Shown: positions 1 to 7,622 of the stretch, in pieces
Layout: each line of letters starts with the position of its first letter
How positions within the stretch are numbered: position 1 is the stretch's first letter
NCBI GenBank assembly: GCA_964371055.1
Contig: CAYJLF010000008.1
Span: forward strand, 124,001 to 188,000
Source of the DNA: CAYJLF01 sp964371055
Lineage (GTDB): Bacteria; Eisenbacteria; RBG-16-71-46; CAIMUX01
Reading direction: 5' to 3'
Length of the DNA stretch: 64,000 nt
The notes under the pieces: generated by a model
What the model was told of the DNA's origin: nothing
Databases searched by the model: none
What the model saw: the letters and a program-made list of their open reading frames with translations, nothing else
Program-made: the position numbers and the translations under genes

Positions 1-1
1 G

Positions 2-838
2 ACCGGGCGCATCCATGCGGGATTCCACCAGATGGTCGCCGCCACCGGCCGGCTCTCCTCGAGCGATCCGAATCTCCAGAACATTCCGGTGCGGACGCCG
101 CGCGGCCGCGCGATCCGGCAGGCCTTCATCGCCGCCGAGGGGTGCCGGCTCGTCTCCGCCGACTACTCGCAGATCGAACTGCGGGTTCTCGCGCATCTTT
201 CGCACGATGCCGGACTGCTCGAGGCCTTTGCCACCGGAACCGACGTCCACGCCGCGACGGCGGAACGGATCTTCGGCGTGCCGGCCGCGAAGGTCGATCC
301 CGGCCTGCGAGCCCGCGCCAAGACGGTCAACTTCGGCGTCATCTACGGCATGGGAGCGTCGCGCCTGGCGCGGGAGCTGTCGATTCCGCTCTCGGAGGCG
401 CGCGCCTTCATCGAGGCCTACTTCGCCAAGATGCCAGGCGTGCGCGGCTATCTCGAGGGAGTGCAGCAGCAGGCGAAGCGGGACGGCTTCGTCACCACGA
501 TCTTCGGCCGCCGCCGGCCGCTCCCGGGGCTGGCCAGCGGCGATGCGCGCCTCCGGGCCCAGTCCGAGCGCATCGCGGCCAACACTCCGATCCAGGGCTC
601 GGCGGCCGACCTGATCAAGCGAGCGATGCTGCGCGTCGACCAGGCCCTGGCCGATCGCGGGCTGGCGGCGCGGCTCATTCTGCAGGTGCATGACGAACTC
701 GTGCTCGAGGCCCCACAGAAGGAGGTCCCGGAGGTGGAGGCGCTGCTGCGCGAGGCGATGGAAGGGGCGGCGTCCCTCCGCGTGCCGCTCAAGGTCGAGG
801 TGGGGCGCGGTCTCAACTGGGACGAGGCGCACGGGTGA
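2..838 (+). CDS. polA: DNA polymerase I, C-terminal part (5' truncated by the window)
   Basis: Family A DNA polymerase for gap filling and repair; the last 278 residues of the polymerase domain are visible. The frame is open from base 2 and begins with TGRIH and ATGRLSSSDPNLQNIP, the usual approach to motif A. Motif A is DYSQIELR, motif B (O-helix) is AKTVNFGVIYG with Phe at the dNTP-discriminating position, and motif C is VHDELVLE. The 3'-5' and 5'-3' exonuclease domains would lie upstream and cannot be assessed. The stop overlaps the GTG of coaE in a GTGA arrangement, so the two genes are probably co-transcribed and translationally coupled. Confidence 0.97.
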   Translation, partial: TGRIHAGFHQMVAATGRLSSSDPNLQNIPVRTPRGRAIRQAFIAAEGCRLVSADYSQIELRVLAHLSHDAGLLEAFATGTDVHAATAERIFGVPAAKVDPGLRARAKTVNFGVIYGMGASRLARELSIPLSEARAFIEAYFAKMPGVRGYLEGVQQQAKRDGFVTTIFGRRRPLPGLASGDARLRAQSERIAANTPIQGSAADLIKRAMLRVDQALADRGLAARLILQVHDELVLEAPQKEVPEVEALLREAMEGAASLRVPLKVEVGRGLNWDEAHG

Positions 839-1476
839 ACCGACCGTTCCTGGCCGGCGTCACGGGCAAAACCGGCTCGGGCAAGAGCCTCCTCTGCCGG
901 ATGCTCTCCGAGTCCCACGGCTGTCCGGTCATCGATGCCGACGCTCTCGGGCACGAAGCGCTGCGGCGGGAGGGGGGGATCGCCCACCTCGTGCTCGCCC
1001 GTTTCGGGCCGGCCATCCTGGGGCGTGACGGCGAGATCGACCGGGCCGCGCTCGGGGCGCTGGTCTTCGCCGCGCCGCACGCGCTGGCCGACTTGAACGG
1101 AATCGTGCACCCGTGGATCGTCCGCCGGATCGGAGAGAGGATCGCCGCCTTGCCGGCGGCCGGGCCTGACGGTATCATCCTGCTCGACGCGGCCCTGCTG
1201 CCCGACTGGATCGAAGCGCTCCGACCCGACGCCGTGGTCCTGGTGCGCGCCTCGCTCGAGCGTCGCCTCGAGCGACTCGAGGCGAAGGGGGTGAGCCGGA
1301 GTGAGGCCCGTCGACGGGTGGAGGCGCAGGAACGTCTCTTTCCGGACGGCGCGTCGCCCGGATGGATCCGGGTCGACAATGACGGCGCGCCGGAGGACCT
1401 TCGGCGCGCGGCGGAGATGGTCTGGGATCGGCTGGAGGCACTCCGGCGGGCCCACAGAAGGGACGAAGCGAGATGA
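835..1476 (+). CDS. coaE: Dephospho-CoA kinase
   Basis: Last step of coenzyme A synthesis: phosphorylates the 3'-OH of dephospho-CoA with ATP in the cytoplasm. The 213-residue length fits the family. The P-loop GKTGSGKS lies at about residues 11-18, followed by VIDADALGHEAL, where the Asp belongs to the CoA-binding site, and a lid region rich in Arg (RRLERLEAKGVSRSEARRR). It starts with GTG inside the polA stop (GTGA) and ends in an ATGA overlap with prfB. polA-coaE adjacency is common in bacteria and supports the call. Confidence 0.95.
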   Translation: MNRPFLAGVTGKTGSGKSLLCRMLSESHGCPVIDADALGHEALRREGGIAHLVLARFGPAILGRDGEIDRAALGALVFAAPHALADLNGIVHPWIVRRIGERIAALPAAGPDGIILLDAALLPDWIEALRPDAVVLVRASLERRLERLEAKGVSRSEARRRVEAQERLFPDGASPGWIRVDNDGAPEDLRRAAEMVWDRLEALRRAHRRDEAR

Positions 1477-2586
1477 ACACCACTGAACTGCGCCGCATGC
1501 ACGACGAGGGCCGGGAGCGTCTGGAGACGCTGCGGAGTTATCTTTGACCTCGACGCCCGGCGCCAGGAGGTAAAGCGCCTCGAGGAGACGATGGCCTCAC
1601 CCGGCTTCTGGGAGAAGCCGCAGCAGGCGCGGGAGCTTTTCCGTCATCTGCGTGTCCACAAGGGATTCATCGACCGTTACGCCGTGCTCAACGGACACTG
1701 GGAGGATCTCGGCGTCCTGCTCGAGCTGAGCGAGGAGGACGGAGACGAGGCGGCCGTCGAGGCCGCCGCCGCGGCCGCGCGCTTCCAGCGCGAGGTCGAC
1801 GCGTTCGAGCTCTCCACGCTGCTCGACGAGGAACATGACTTCAACCATGCCATCGTCGCCATCCATCCCGGAGCCGGCGGAACGGAGAGCCAGGACTGGG
1901 CGGAGATGCTCTACCGCATGTACCTGCGCTGGGTCGAGGCGAACGGCTTCAAGGCGAGCATCCTCGACTACCAGCCCGGCGACGAGGCCGGGATCAAGGA
2001 CGCGACGGTCGAGATCGAGGGGGAGTATGCCTACGGCTACCTGAAGGCCGAAACCGGCATCCATCGACTCGTCCGGATCTCGCCCTTTGACGCCGCGAAG
2101 AGGCGCCATACCAGCTTCGCCAGCGTCTTCGTTCTGCCGCAGGTCGCCGAGGTCGGTGACGTCGAGATCCGGGACGAGGATCTGCGCGTCGATACCTACC
2201 GCAGCAGCGGAGCGGGCGGGCAGCACGTCAACAAGACCGAGTCGGCCGTGAGGCTGACCCATCTGCCGACCGGCATCGTCGTGGCCTCGCAGGCCGAGCG
2301 CTCGCAGCATCGGAACCGCGAACTGGCGATGAAGATCCTTTCCGCGCGCGTCTGGGCCTGGACGCGTGAACAGGAGGCGAAGAAGCTCGGACATCTCGAG
2401 GATGCCAAGACCGAGATCGCGTGGGGGCACCAGATCCGTTCCTACGTGTTCCAGCCCTACACGATGGTCAAGGACCACCGCACCGGTCACGAGACGGGTG
2501 ACGTGCAGCGCGTGATGGACGGTGACCTGAACCCCTTCATCGATGCCTGGCTTCGCCAGCGGAAGGGCGGCACCCTCAAGGCGTGA
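1473..2586 (+). CDS. prfB: Peptide chain release factor 2, expressed by +1 programmed frameshift
   Basis: RF2 recognises UGA and UAA and triggers peptide release. Translation starts at ATG 1473 (ATGA overlap with coaE), reads 24 codons ending in SYL, meets TGA at 1545-1547, and must shift +1 on the CTT codon to continue as DLDARRQEV to 2586, giving about 370 residues. The RF2-type anticodon motif SPF is present (RISPFDAAKRR), and the catalytic GGQ falls at about residues 248-250 in SGAGGQHVNK. Both agree closely with other RF2 proteins. A gene model starting at the downstream ATG (1591) would lose the N-terminal helices. The frameshift makes RF2 synthesis self-limiting: when RF2 is scarce, the UGA is read slowly and the shift is favoured. 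Confidence 0.96.
1533..1548 (+). promoter_or_regulatory. prfB programmed +1 frameshift site
   Basis: The bases read CGG AGT TAT CTT TGA C. This is the canonical slippery CTT followed by in-frame TGA and C (the weak UGA C context), with a TAT spacer codon. The internal Shine-Dalgarno that stimulates shifting is only partial here: GGAG lies four bases before CTT, where E. coli has AGGGGG. Downstream coding continues in the +1 frame from GAC 1546. Confidence 0.93.
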
Positions 2587-2661
2587 TCCGATCCCGGGAC
2601 ACGGATGGGGCCGGGGACGAGGAAGCGCGCGCCGGCCCGCCACCCCGACGAGGAGTCCAGC

Positions 2662-4041
2662 GTGATCAACCCTCACATCTTCCGCGAGTACGATATCCGG
2701 GGCGTGGCCGACGCCGATCTCTCCGATGACGTGGCGCGACTTCTGGCGCGTGCTTTCGGCTCGGTGATCCGGGAGCGCGGCGGCCGGACGGTCGTGCTGG
2801 GGCGGGACGTTCGCCTCTCCTCGCCGCGACTGGATGCGGCGTGGACCGAGGGGCTCGTCTCCACCGGACTCTCGGTCTGGCGGATCGGCGTGGCTCCGAC
2901 TCCGGTCGTCTATTATGCGGTGGCGGAGTGGCGCGCCGACGCCGGCGTCATGATCACCGGCAGCCACAATCCGATCGAGTACAACGGATTCAAGCTCCAG
3001 CTCGGGACGGCATCGCTGCACGGCGCTGCGATCCGGGATCTCCGCCGGCGGATCGAGGACGGGCGCTTCGAGCGGGGCGAGGGCGAGGTCCGCTCGCGCG
3101 AGGTCCTGGACGATTACCGCCGCATGGTCATCGAGCGTTGCCGGCCGGCGCGGGGTCTCAGGATCGTGATCGATGCCGGCAACGGAACCGCCGGGCCGGT
3201 GGCGGTGCCGATCCTCGAGGCGCTCGGACACAGCGTGATCCCGCTTTACGCCGAGCCGGACGGCCGCTTCCCCAACCACCTCCCCGATCCGACCGTGCCG
3301 GAGCTGATGCGGGATCTCTGCGCGAGGGTGGTGGCGGAGCGAGCCGACCTGGGCCTCGGCTTCGACGGCGATGCCGATCGCCTCGGCGCCGTGGACGAGA
3401 AAGGGCGGCTCTTGCTCGGGGACCAGCTCCTCGCGCTCTTCGCGCGGGACGTACTGGCGCGGCGGCCGGGCGCGCCGATCGTCTTCGACGTCAAGTGCTC
3501 TCTGGGGCTCGAGGAAGAGATCATCGCGCGCGGAGGTCGCCCGGTCATGTGGAAATCGGGGCACTCCCTGACCAAGGCGAAGATGCGCGAACTCGACGCG
3601 CCGCTCGCGGGCGAGCTCTCGGGGCACATCTTCTTCGGCGACGGATTCTACGGGCACGACGACGGGATCTACGGCGGGGCGCGCTTCGCGGCCTTGGTGG
3701 CGGGGCGGGATGAACCGCTCTCGGTCTGGGCGGATACGCTTCCCCGCTACGAGAACAGCCCCGAGATCCGCGTCGCCTGCGCGGACGAAGCGAAATTCCG
3801 CGTGGTGGCGGAGGCGGCGGCGGAGTTCGCGCGCAGCCGCCCGGTCCTCGATCTCGACGGCGCGCGCGTCACCTTTGTCGACGGGTGGGGTCTGGTCAGG
3901 GCTTCGAACACGCAGCCGGTGCTCGTCCTCCGCTTCGAGGGACGCACCAGGGAATCGCTTCGCCGGATCGAGGCGGAGTTCCGGCGGGTCCTCTCCGCCC
4001 ATCCCGAGGTGCAGTGGCCGTCGGACCGGGAATCGGGTTGA
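2662..4041 (+). CDS. Phosphomannomutase/phosphoglucomutase (alpha-D-phosphohexomutase family)
   Basis: Interconverts hexose 1- and 6-phosphates for sugar-nucleotide supply to envelope polysaccharide. The protein has 459 residues. The N-terminus FREYDIRG is the hallmark of the AlgC/ManB group. The phosphoserine loop TGSHNP puts the catalytic Ser near residue 101; the metal-binding loop is DGDADR and the sugar-binding loop is GELSGH. I chose GTG 2662 because GAGGAG sits seven bases upstream and the homologous sequence starts immediately; an ATG at 2605 would add 19 unconserved residues. Which of mannose or glucose is preferred cannot be told from sequence. The stop codon lies inside the -35 box of the next promoter. 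Confidence 0.9.
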   Translation: MINPHIFREYDIRGVADADLSDDVARLLARAFGSVIRERGGRTVVLGRDVRLSSPRLDAAWTEGLVSTGLSVWRIGVAPTPVVYYAVAEWRADAGVMITGSHNPIEYNGFKLQLGTASLHGAAIRDLRRRIEDGRFERGEGEVRSREVLDDYRRMVIERCRPARGLRIVIDAGNGTAGPVAVPILEALGHSVIPLYAEPDGRFPNHLPDPTVPELMRDLCARVVAERADLGLGFDGDADRLGAVDEKGRLLLGDQLLALFARDVLARRPGAPIVFDVKCSLGLEEEIIARGGRPVMWKSGHSLTKAKMRELDAPLAGELSGHIFFGDGFYGHDDGIYGGARFAALVAGRDEPLSVWADTLPRYENSPEIRVACADEAKFRVVAEAAAEFARSRPVLDLDGARVTFVDGWGLVRASNTQPVLVLRFEGRTRESLRRIEAEFRRVLSAHPEVQWPSDRESG

Positions 4042-4066
4042 CACTAGGGGAAGCGCCGCTTAGGCT
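4038..4066 (+). promoter_or_regulatory. Sigma-70-type promoter, TTGACA-N17-TAGGCT
   Basis: The -35 TTGACA (4038-4043) is a perfect consensus at the optimal 17-base spacing from TAGGCT (4061-4066). It overlaps the stop codon of the phosphohexomutase gene and would transcribe the lipoprotein/barrel pair with a leader of about 150 bases. Confidence 0.75.
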
Positions 4067-4072
4067 CCCTGC

Positions 4073-4223
4073 CAGGTGTGGCGGAAGCAGTTCCGCGACG
4101 GGATGATCTGCCTGGGGTTGGCGGGAGGCCTGGATGGTCCGGAGGGGGCGGGTGCACAGGCAGGTTTTTGCTGCCCTCCCGATTCCTCGTCCCGCCTCGC
4201 AGGCCCACAGGAATGGAGCTTGT
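4073..4223 (+). other. Leader region with possible RNA structure, class not recognised
   Basis: Between the predicted start point and the lipoprotein ATG there are about 150 bases. They contain a perfect 6-bp hairpin (GCGGAA, loop GCAG, TTCCGC, about 4086-4101) and a longer-range complement (TCTGCCTG near 4108 with CAGGCAGG near 4157). I could not match it to a riboswitch class or to the SRP RNA core. It may simply be a GC-rich untranslated leader. Confidence 0.25.
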
Positions 4224-5894
4224 ATGGCGATGCACTGGAGGCTCGTCGCCCGCGGGCCCGCACTCGCGGCGAACGTGCTCTGGGTCTTCCTCATCGTACT
4301 TCTCGGAGTGCCCCTGCTGGCCGGATGTCAGCAGGACGACGACGAGCTCTTCCGGCCGGGCGACGTCCAGACCAACGTCTTGACGGCGCTCTACGTTCCC
4401 TCGGACCTGCTCCGCACGCGCCCCATCGAGATAAACGGCGAGATCAAGGACCTGGAGTGGGCGTGGAGCGCAGACTGGCCGTTCACGCAGGTCCAGGTGA
4501 CGAGCGAGGAGGGGAACGGCGATCCCGGCGAGCCGAAGTACGTCTCGATGAAGGCGATTTATACCGAGACCGACCTCTTCCTCCTGATCCGCTGGGCCGA
4601 TCCCCGCGCTGACCGGGAGAAGAATCCGTTCGTTTATGTCGGCCCCGACCTTCCGGACTCGCTGACCGGTCCCGGCGCCCCGTGCGCGAGCGTGCTGGAG
4701 GACGAGCGCGCCTGGAGGATCGCGACCGAATCCGACGAAGATCGGTTGATGCTGGCCTGGGAGATCGGCGGCCGGGCCGGGGACGGACTCGGCTCCTACC
4801 GTGACCAGGGGTGCCAGATTGCCTGTCATCCCGGATCGGTGCCCGGGTACGGACGGACCGGATACGGCCGGCTCGACGTGTGGCAGTGGCTGGCCTGCCG
4901 GACCGATCCGCTGCGCAATCTCTACGATCCCTTCGACAACGCCAACTTCCCCTTGTACGGCATCCCCGGCTATCTCGACGACTATGCGGCCGACTCGCTC
5001 GCGGGGTTGGTGCCCGACCCCGGGCGTGCCGGTTGGCAGCCGAACAGCCGCCCCGGCGGCGGCACGGTGCCACGCTGGATCTACCGGACCGCCAACGATC
5101 CGTTCTTTCGTCCGGGCGATCCGAACAACTGCTTCAGTGCCTTCGGCGAGCGGTGCCGCGAGAACAACGGCCTCCCCCAGTACTACATCTGGCGCGAGGA
5201 CATCACGCGGGTTCCGCCCGAGTTCGACCAGTGCGACGTGTTGAACGAGGCGGTCCTGCCGACCGGATCCGAATCTCGCGTCTGGGAGAGCGGTGATCGC
5301 GTCGGAGCCTACTTCTATGTCTATCCGACCGAGAGCCGGGCCGACGTGCGGGGCAAGGCTGCGTTCGTCGAGGGCATCTGGACGCTCGAGGTCGGACGCC
5401 GGCTGCAGACGGGAGATCCGGCCAACGATGTCACCTTCAGCGGAGTCCCCGGCGAGCAGACCGTCTTCACCCTGGCGATCGCCGACAACTCCGCCTCGCG
5501 CCATTGGGGATCGCGGCCCCAGGTCCTGCAGTTCGGACCCAAGTGCGCGATCGATCCGCCGGCTCTGGACTTCGGCGCCGTTCCCTTCGGCAGCACGAAG
5601 GACCTGACCTTCACGATTCAGAATCCTGGACTGGGCGATCTGCCCGGGAACGTGACCGAGGCCTGCGGCGCCTTCACGATCGTCTCCGGCGGCGGGGCGT
5701 TCCGCCTGACCGCCGGGCAATCGCGGGAGGTGACCGTCCGATTCGCGCCGACGGCGGTCGGGCTCCAGACCTGTGAAATCGAGACCGGTCTCGCCGGCTG
5801 CGGGCGGGTCTCCTGTACGGGCGAGGGAGTGGCGACTCGGTCCGCGACGGAGACCGGGGTGGTGGGCGCTGCCGGCGCGGGGGACGGACAATGA
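4224..5894 (+). CDS. Lipoprotein with possible heme-binding module and C-terminal ASH-like domain
   Basis: A 556-residue exported protein of unproven function. The N-terminus has an unusually long hydrophobic stretch ending in the lipobox LLAGC, so it should be lipid-anchored. Residues about 40-190 (EWAW, YVSMKAIYTETDLFLLIRWADP) resemble the beta-sandwich of ethylbenzene-dehydrogenase-related heme proteins. A CQIACH sequence at residues 197-202 looks like a CX3CH variant of the c-type heme site, and further Cys residues follow. The last roughly 100 residues (PPALDFGAVPFGSTKDLTF onward) match the ASH/choice-of-anchor type of immunoglobulin-like domain. The ATG at 4224 has GGAG nearby; an upstream in-frame start would put basic, unconserved residues before the signal. 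It overlaps the next gene by ATGA. Confidence 0.65.
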   Translation: MAMHWRLVARGPALAANVLWVFLIVLLGVPLLAGCQQDDDELFRPGDVQTNVLTALYVPSDLLRTRPIEINGEIKDLEWAWSADWPFTQVQVTSEEGNGDPGEPKYVSMKAIYTETDLFLLIRWADPRADREKNPFVYVGPDLPDSLTGPGAPCASVLEDERAWRIATESDEDRLMLAWEIGGRAGDGLGSYRDQGCQIACHPGSVPGYGRTGYGRLDVWQWLACRTDPLRNLYDPFDNANFPLYGIPGYLDDYAADSLAGLVPDPGRAGWQPNSRPGGGTVPRWIYRTANDPFFRPGDPNNCFSAFGERCRENNGLPQYYIWREDITRVPPEFDQCDVLNEAVLPTGSESRVWESGDRVGAYFYVYPTESRADVRGKAAFVEGIWTLEVGRRLQTGDPANDVTFSGVPGEQTVFTLAIADNSASRHWGSRPQVLQFGPKCAIDPPALDFGAVPFGSTKDLTFTIQNPGLGDLPGNVTEACGAFTIVSGGGAFRLTAGQSREVTVRFAPTAVGLQTCEIETGLAGCGRVSCTGEGVATRSATETGVVGAAGAGDGQ

Positions 5895-7381
5895 AGCGCG
5901 GTTGGGCTGGTTTGCTGGTGGTGCTGATCGTGGCAGCGGTGCCGTGCGAAGCACGGTATCTCGAGTACGAAGCGTCGCGCCTCGGCTGGACCGTCAACGG
6001 CGCGACTCCCTCGGTGCGCCTGCACGCGCTCGGCGGATTGCGCTACGCCATCGAGGATGAGAACGCGGAGCTCAACCTCTCGGACTTCGGTCGAAACCTG
6101 GCCGGGGTCGCCCGGGACCGCAGCGGGTGGACGATCGACAGCTGGGTCGGGCAGACCCGCAACTGGAAGGACGAGAACAGCTCCTATCGTGGAACCTCGG
6201 TCCGGCAGCGCGCCCGCTATGATGACGAGACCGGTGGCGTCGAGGTCGTTTATCGCCGTGACGGCCGCCGCGCGATCGGTGTAACCGCGGGGTGGCAGGG
6301 TCTCAGTTCGGAGATGCGCTTCGGCGAGGACACCCGGGTGCGCGGCCCGTCGTACGGAGCCTTCGTCAACGAGAGGCTGGGACCGATCGCCGCGGCGGTT
6401 GGCGTGCGCCGGGCGACGGACGAAGAGATGCTCGTTTCGCCGAACACCTTCGCCGTGTCGCATCACTCCGAGCTCGGCGTCCTCTCGCTGGCCGCCGCCT
6501 ATGATCTGCCCCTCGGTGGCGGAATGACCCTCGGGGCTGCGGCCGACTTCGAGCGCACGCGCATCGAGGGGGAGAGCCGGGATCCGTCCGGGTTCCATAA
6601 CGATCTCTATCACTGGCGCCGCCCGGCCACGCATCTGCGTTTCTGCCTGATGCGACCCGAGGGGACGGGAGTCCTCTCCTACGGAGCGCTCTGCACGATC
6701 GTCAACCGCGAGGGGACCGAAGAGGCCGCGATCAACTGGTCCGATCGGTTCCCCCAGAATCCCGGCGGGAGCAACTACGTCGCCCGGGTCCCGATCTTCA
6801 TCGAGGAGGAGGATCTGCTGTCGCTCGAGGGGCGCGCGGCCTGGAAGCTGGCCAGGTGGATCCGCCTGTCCGGCGTGGCCGGGATGAGCCGGGAGGAGGT
6901 CCGGATCGACGAGGCGCCCGACGGCAACTTCTCCGGATCCCGGACCGGCGGCTCGTTCGAGGAGAGCGCCTGGTTCGGCGGTGTCGGTCTCGGCGTGACC
7001 TCCGCCTCTCGGCGGGTGCGGGTCGGAATCGAGGCCGAGACCGGCGGGGCGACCCGGGAGGAGGTTCTGGCGCGCGCCCAGACGGAGGTCGATCGCAAAT
7101 CGTACGAACTGCGCGCCGGCCTCGAATACCACCTCCCCAACCGCCTGGTGCTGAGGGGGGGCTACCAGCGTGGTTCGGTCGATCGGGACGTCGATCTTCC
7201 GGAGAGTCTGTTCCTCGCCAACGGCGGGACCTTCGGATTCGGCTACGTCCCCGGCGGCGGCACGGTCAGCCTGGACGGATCGGTCCGCCTGTGGCGGGAG
7301 GATCCGAAGGACGACGGGACCGCGGCCAACGCCGTGGCGGAGTCGGGAGACATCCTGCTGGGCCTGCGCGTCCTCTTTTAG
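5891..7381 (+). CDS. Outer-membrane beta-barrel protein, function unknown
   Basis: A 496-residue protein with a clear signal peptide (MKRGWAGLLVVLIVAAVPCEA). It is followed by a long run of alternating polar/hydrophobic strands with many Arg-Glu-Gly turns, and ends LLGLRVLF, the terminal aromatic expected of an outer-membrane barrel. I recognise no catalytic or transporter family motif. It is translationally coupled (ATGA) to the lipoprotein upstream, so the two may act together at the outer membrane, for example as a lipoprotein-barrel electron-transfer or surface complex. That role is a guess. Confidence 0.6.
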   Translation: MKRGWAGLLVVLIVAAVPCEARYLEYEASRLGWTVNGATPSVRLHALGGLRYAIEDENAELNLSDFGRNLAGVARDRSGWTIDSWVGQTRNWKDENSSYRGTSVRQRARYDDETGGVEVVYRRDGRRAIGVTAGWQGLSSEMRFGEDTRVRGPSYGAFVNERLGPIAAAVGVRRATDEEMLVSPNTFAVSHHSELGVLSLAAAYDLPLGGGMTLGAAADFERTRIEGESRDPSGFHNDLYHWRRPATHLRFCLMRPEGTGVLSYGALCTIVNREGTEEAAINWSDRFPQNPGGSNYVARVPIFIEEEDLLSLEGRAAWKLARWIRLSGVAGMSREEVRIDEAPDGNFSGSRTGGSFEESAWFGGVGLGVTSASRRVRVGIEAETGGATREEVLARAQTEVDRKSYELRAGLEYHLPNRLVLRGGYQRGSVDRDVDLPESLFLANGGTFGFGYVPGGGTVSLDGSVRLWREDPKDDGTAANAVAESGDILLGLRVLF

Positions 7382-7427
7382 CCGCTTCCGCTCCACCCCC
7401 CGGGGGTGGGCGCGGGAAGGCGAGCGG

Positions 7428-7457
7428 TTGACAGCGACGGAGGGGCTTGTCTACGAT
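7428..7457 (+). promoter_or_regulatory. Sigma-70-type promoter, TTGACA-N18-TACGAT
   Basis: A consensus -35 at 7428-7433 and TACGAT at 7452-7457 lie upstream of the TonB receptor. The predicted leader is about 160 bases (7464-7622); it holds an inverted repeat of TCGGCCG around 7540-7563 and GAAAGGAG before the ATG, but no RNA class that I recognise. Confidence 0.7.
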
Positions 7458-7622
7458 GCCTTCAGGGGTTGGGCGTGGACTCCTTCTGAACGATCGAAGA
7501 GTGGATGGTAGAGCCTCGTGCGACTGGGTCGGCCGCGATCGGATCGGCCGAAACTGGGTCGGACGTGGCGGTCTGGCCGCCTGGCGGCGGCACCGCGGTC
7601 CATCCGCGAAAGGAGCACAGCC

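Noticed and set aside
1597..4044. 815-codon open frame on the minus strand over prfB and the phosphohexomutase gene
   Set aside because: The plus-strand proteins are full-length recognised families; the antisense frame is open only because of high GC and has no domain similarity.
4073..4200. Signal recognition particle RNA or cobalamin riboswitch in the leader
   Set aside because: The GGAAGCAG-like stretch lacks the SRP GNAR/asymmetric loop core, and no B12-box sequence is present.
7393..7410. Terminator after the barrel gene
   Set aside because: CCACCCCC/GGGGGTGG is self-complementary but leaves almost no loop and has no U-tract; too weak to call.
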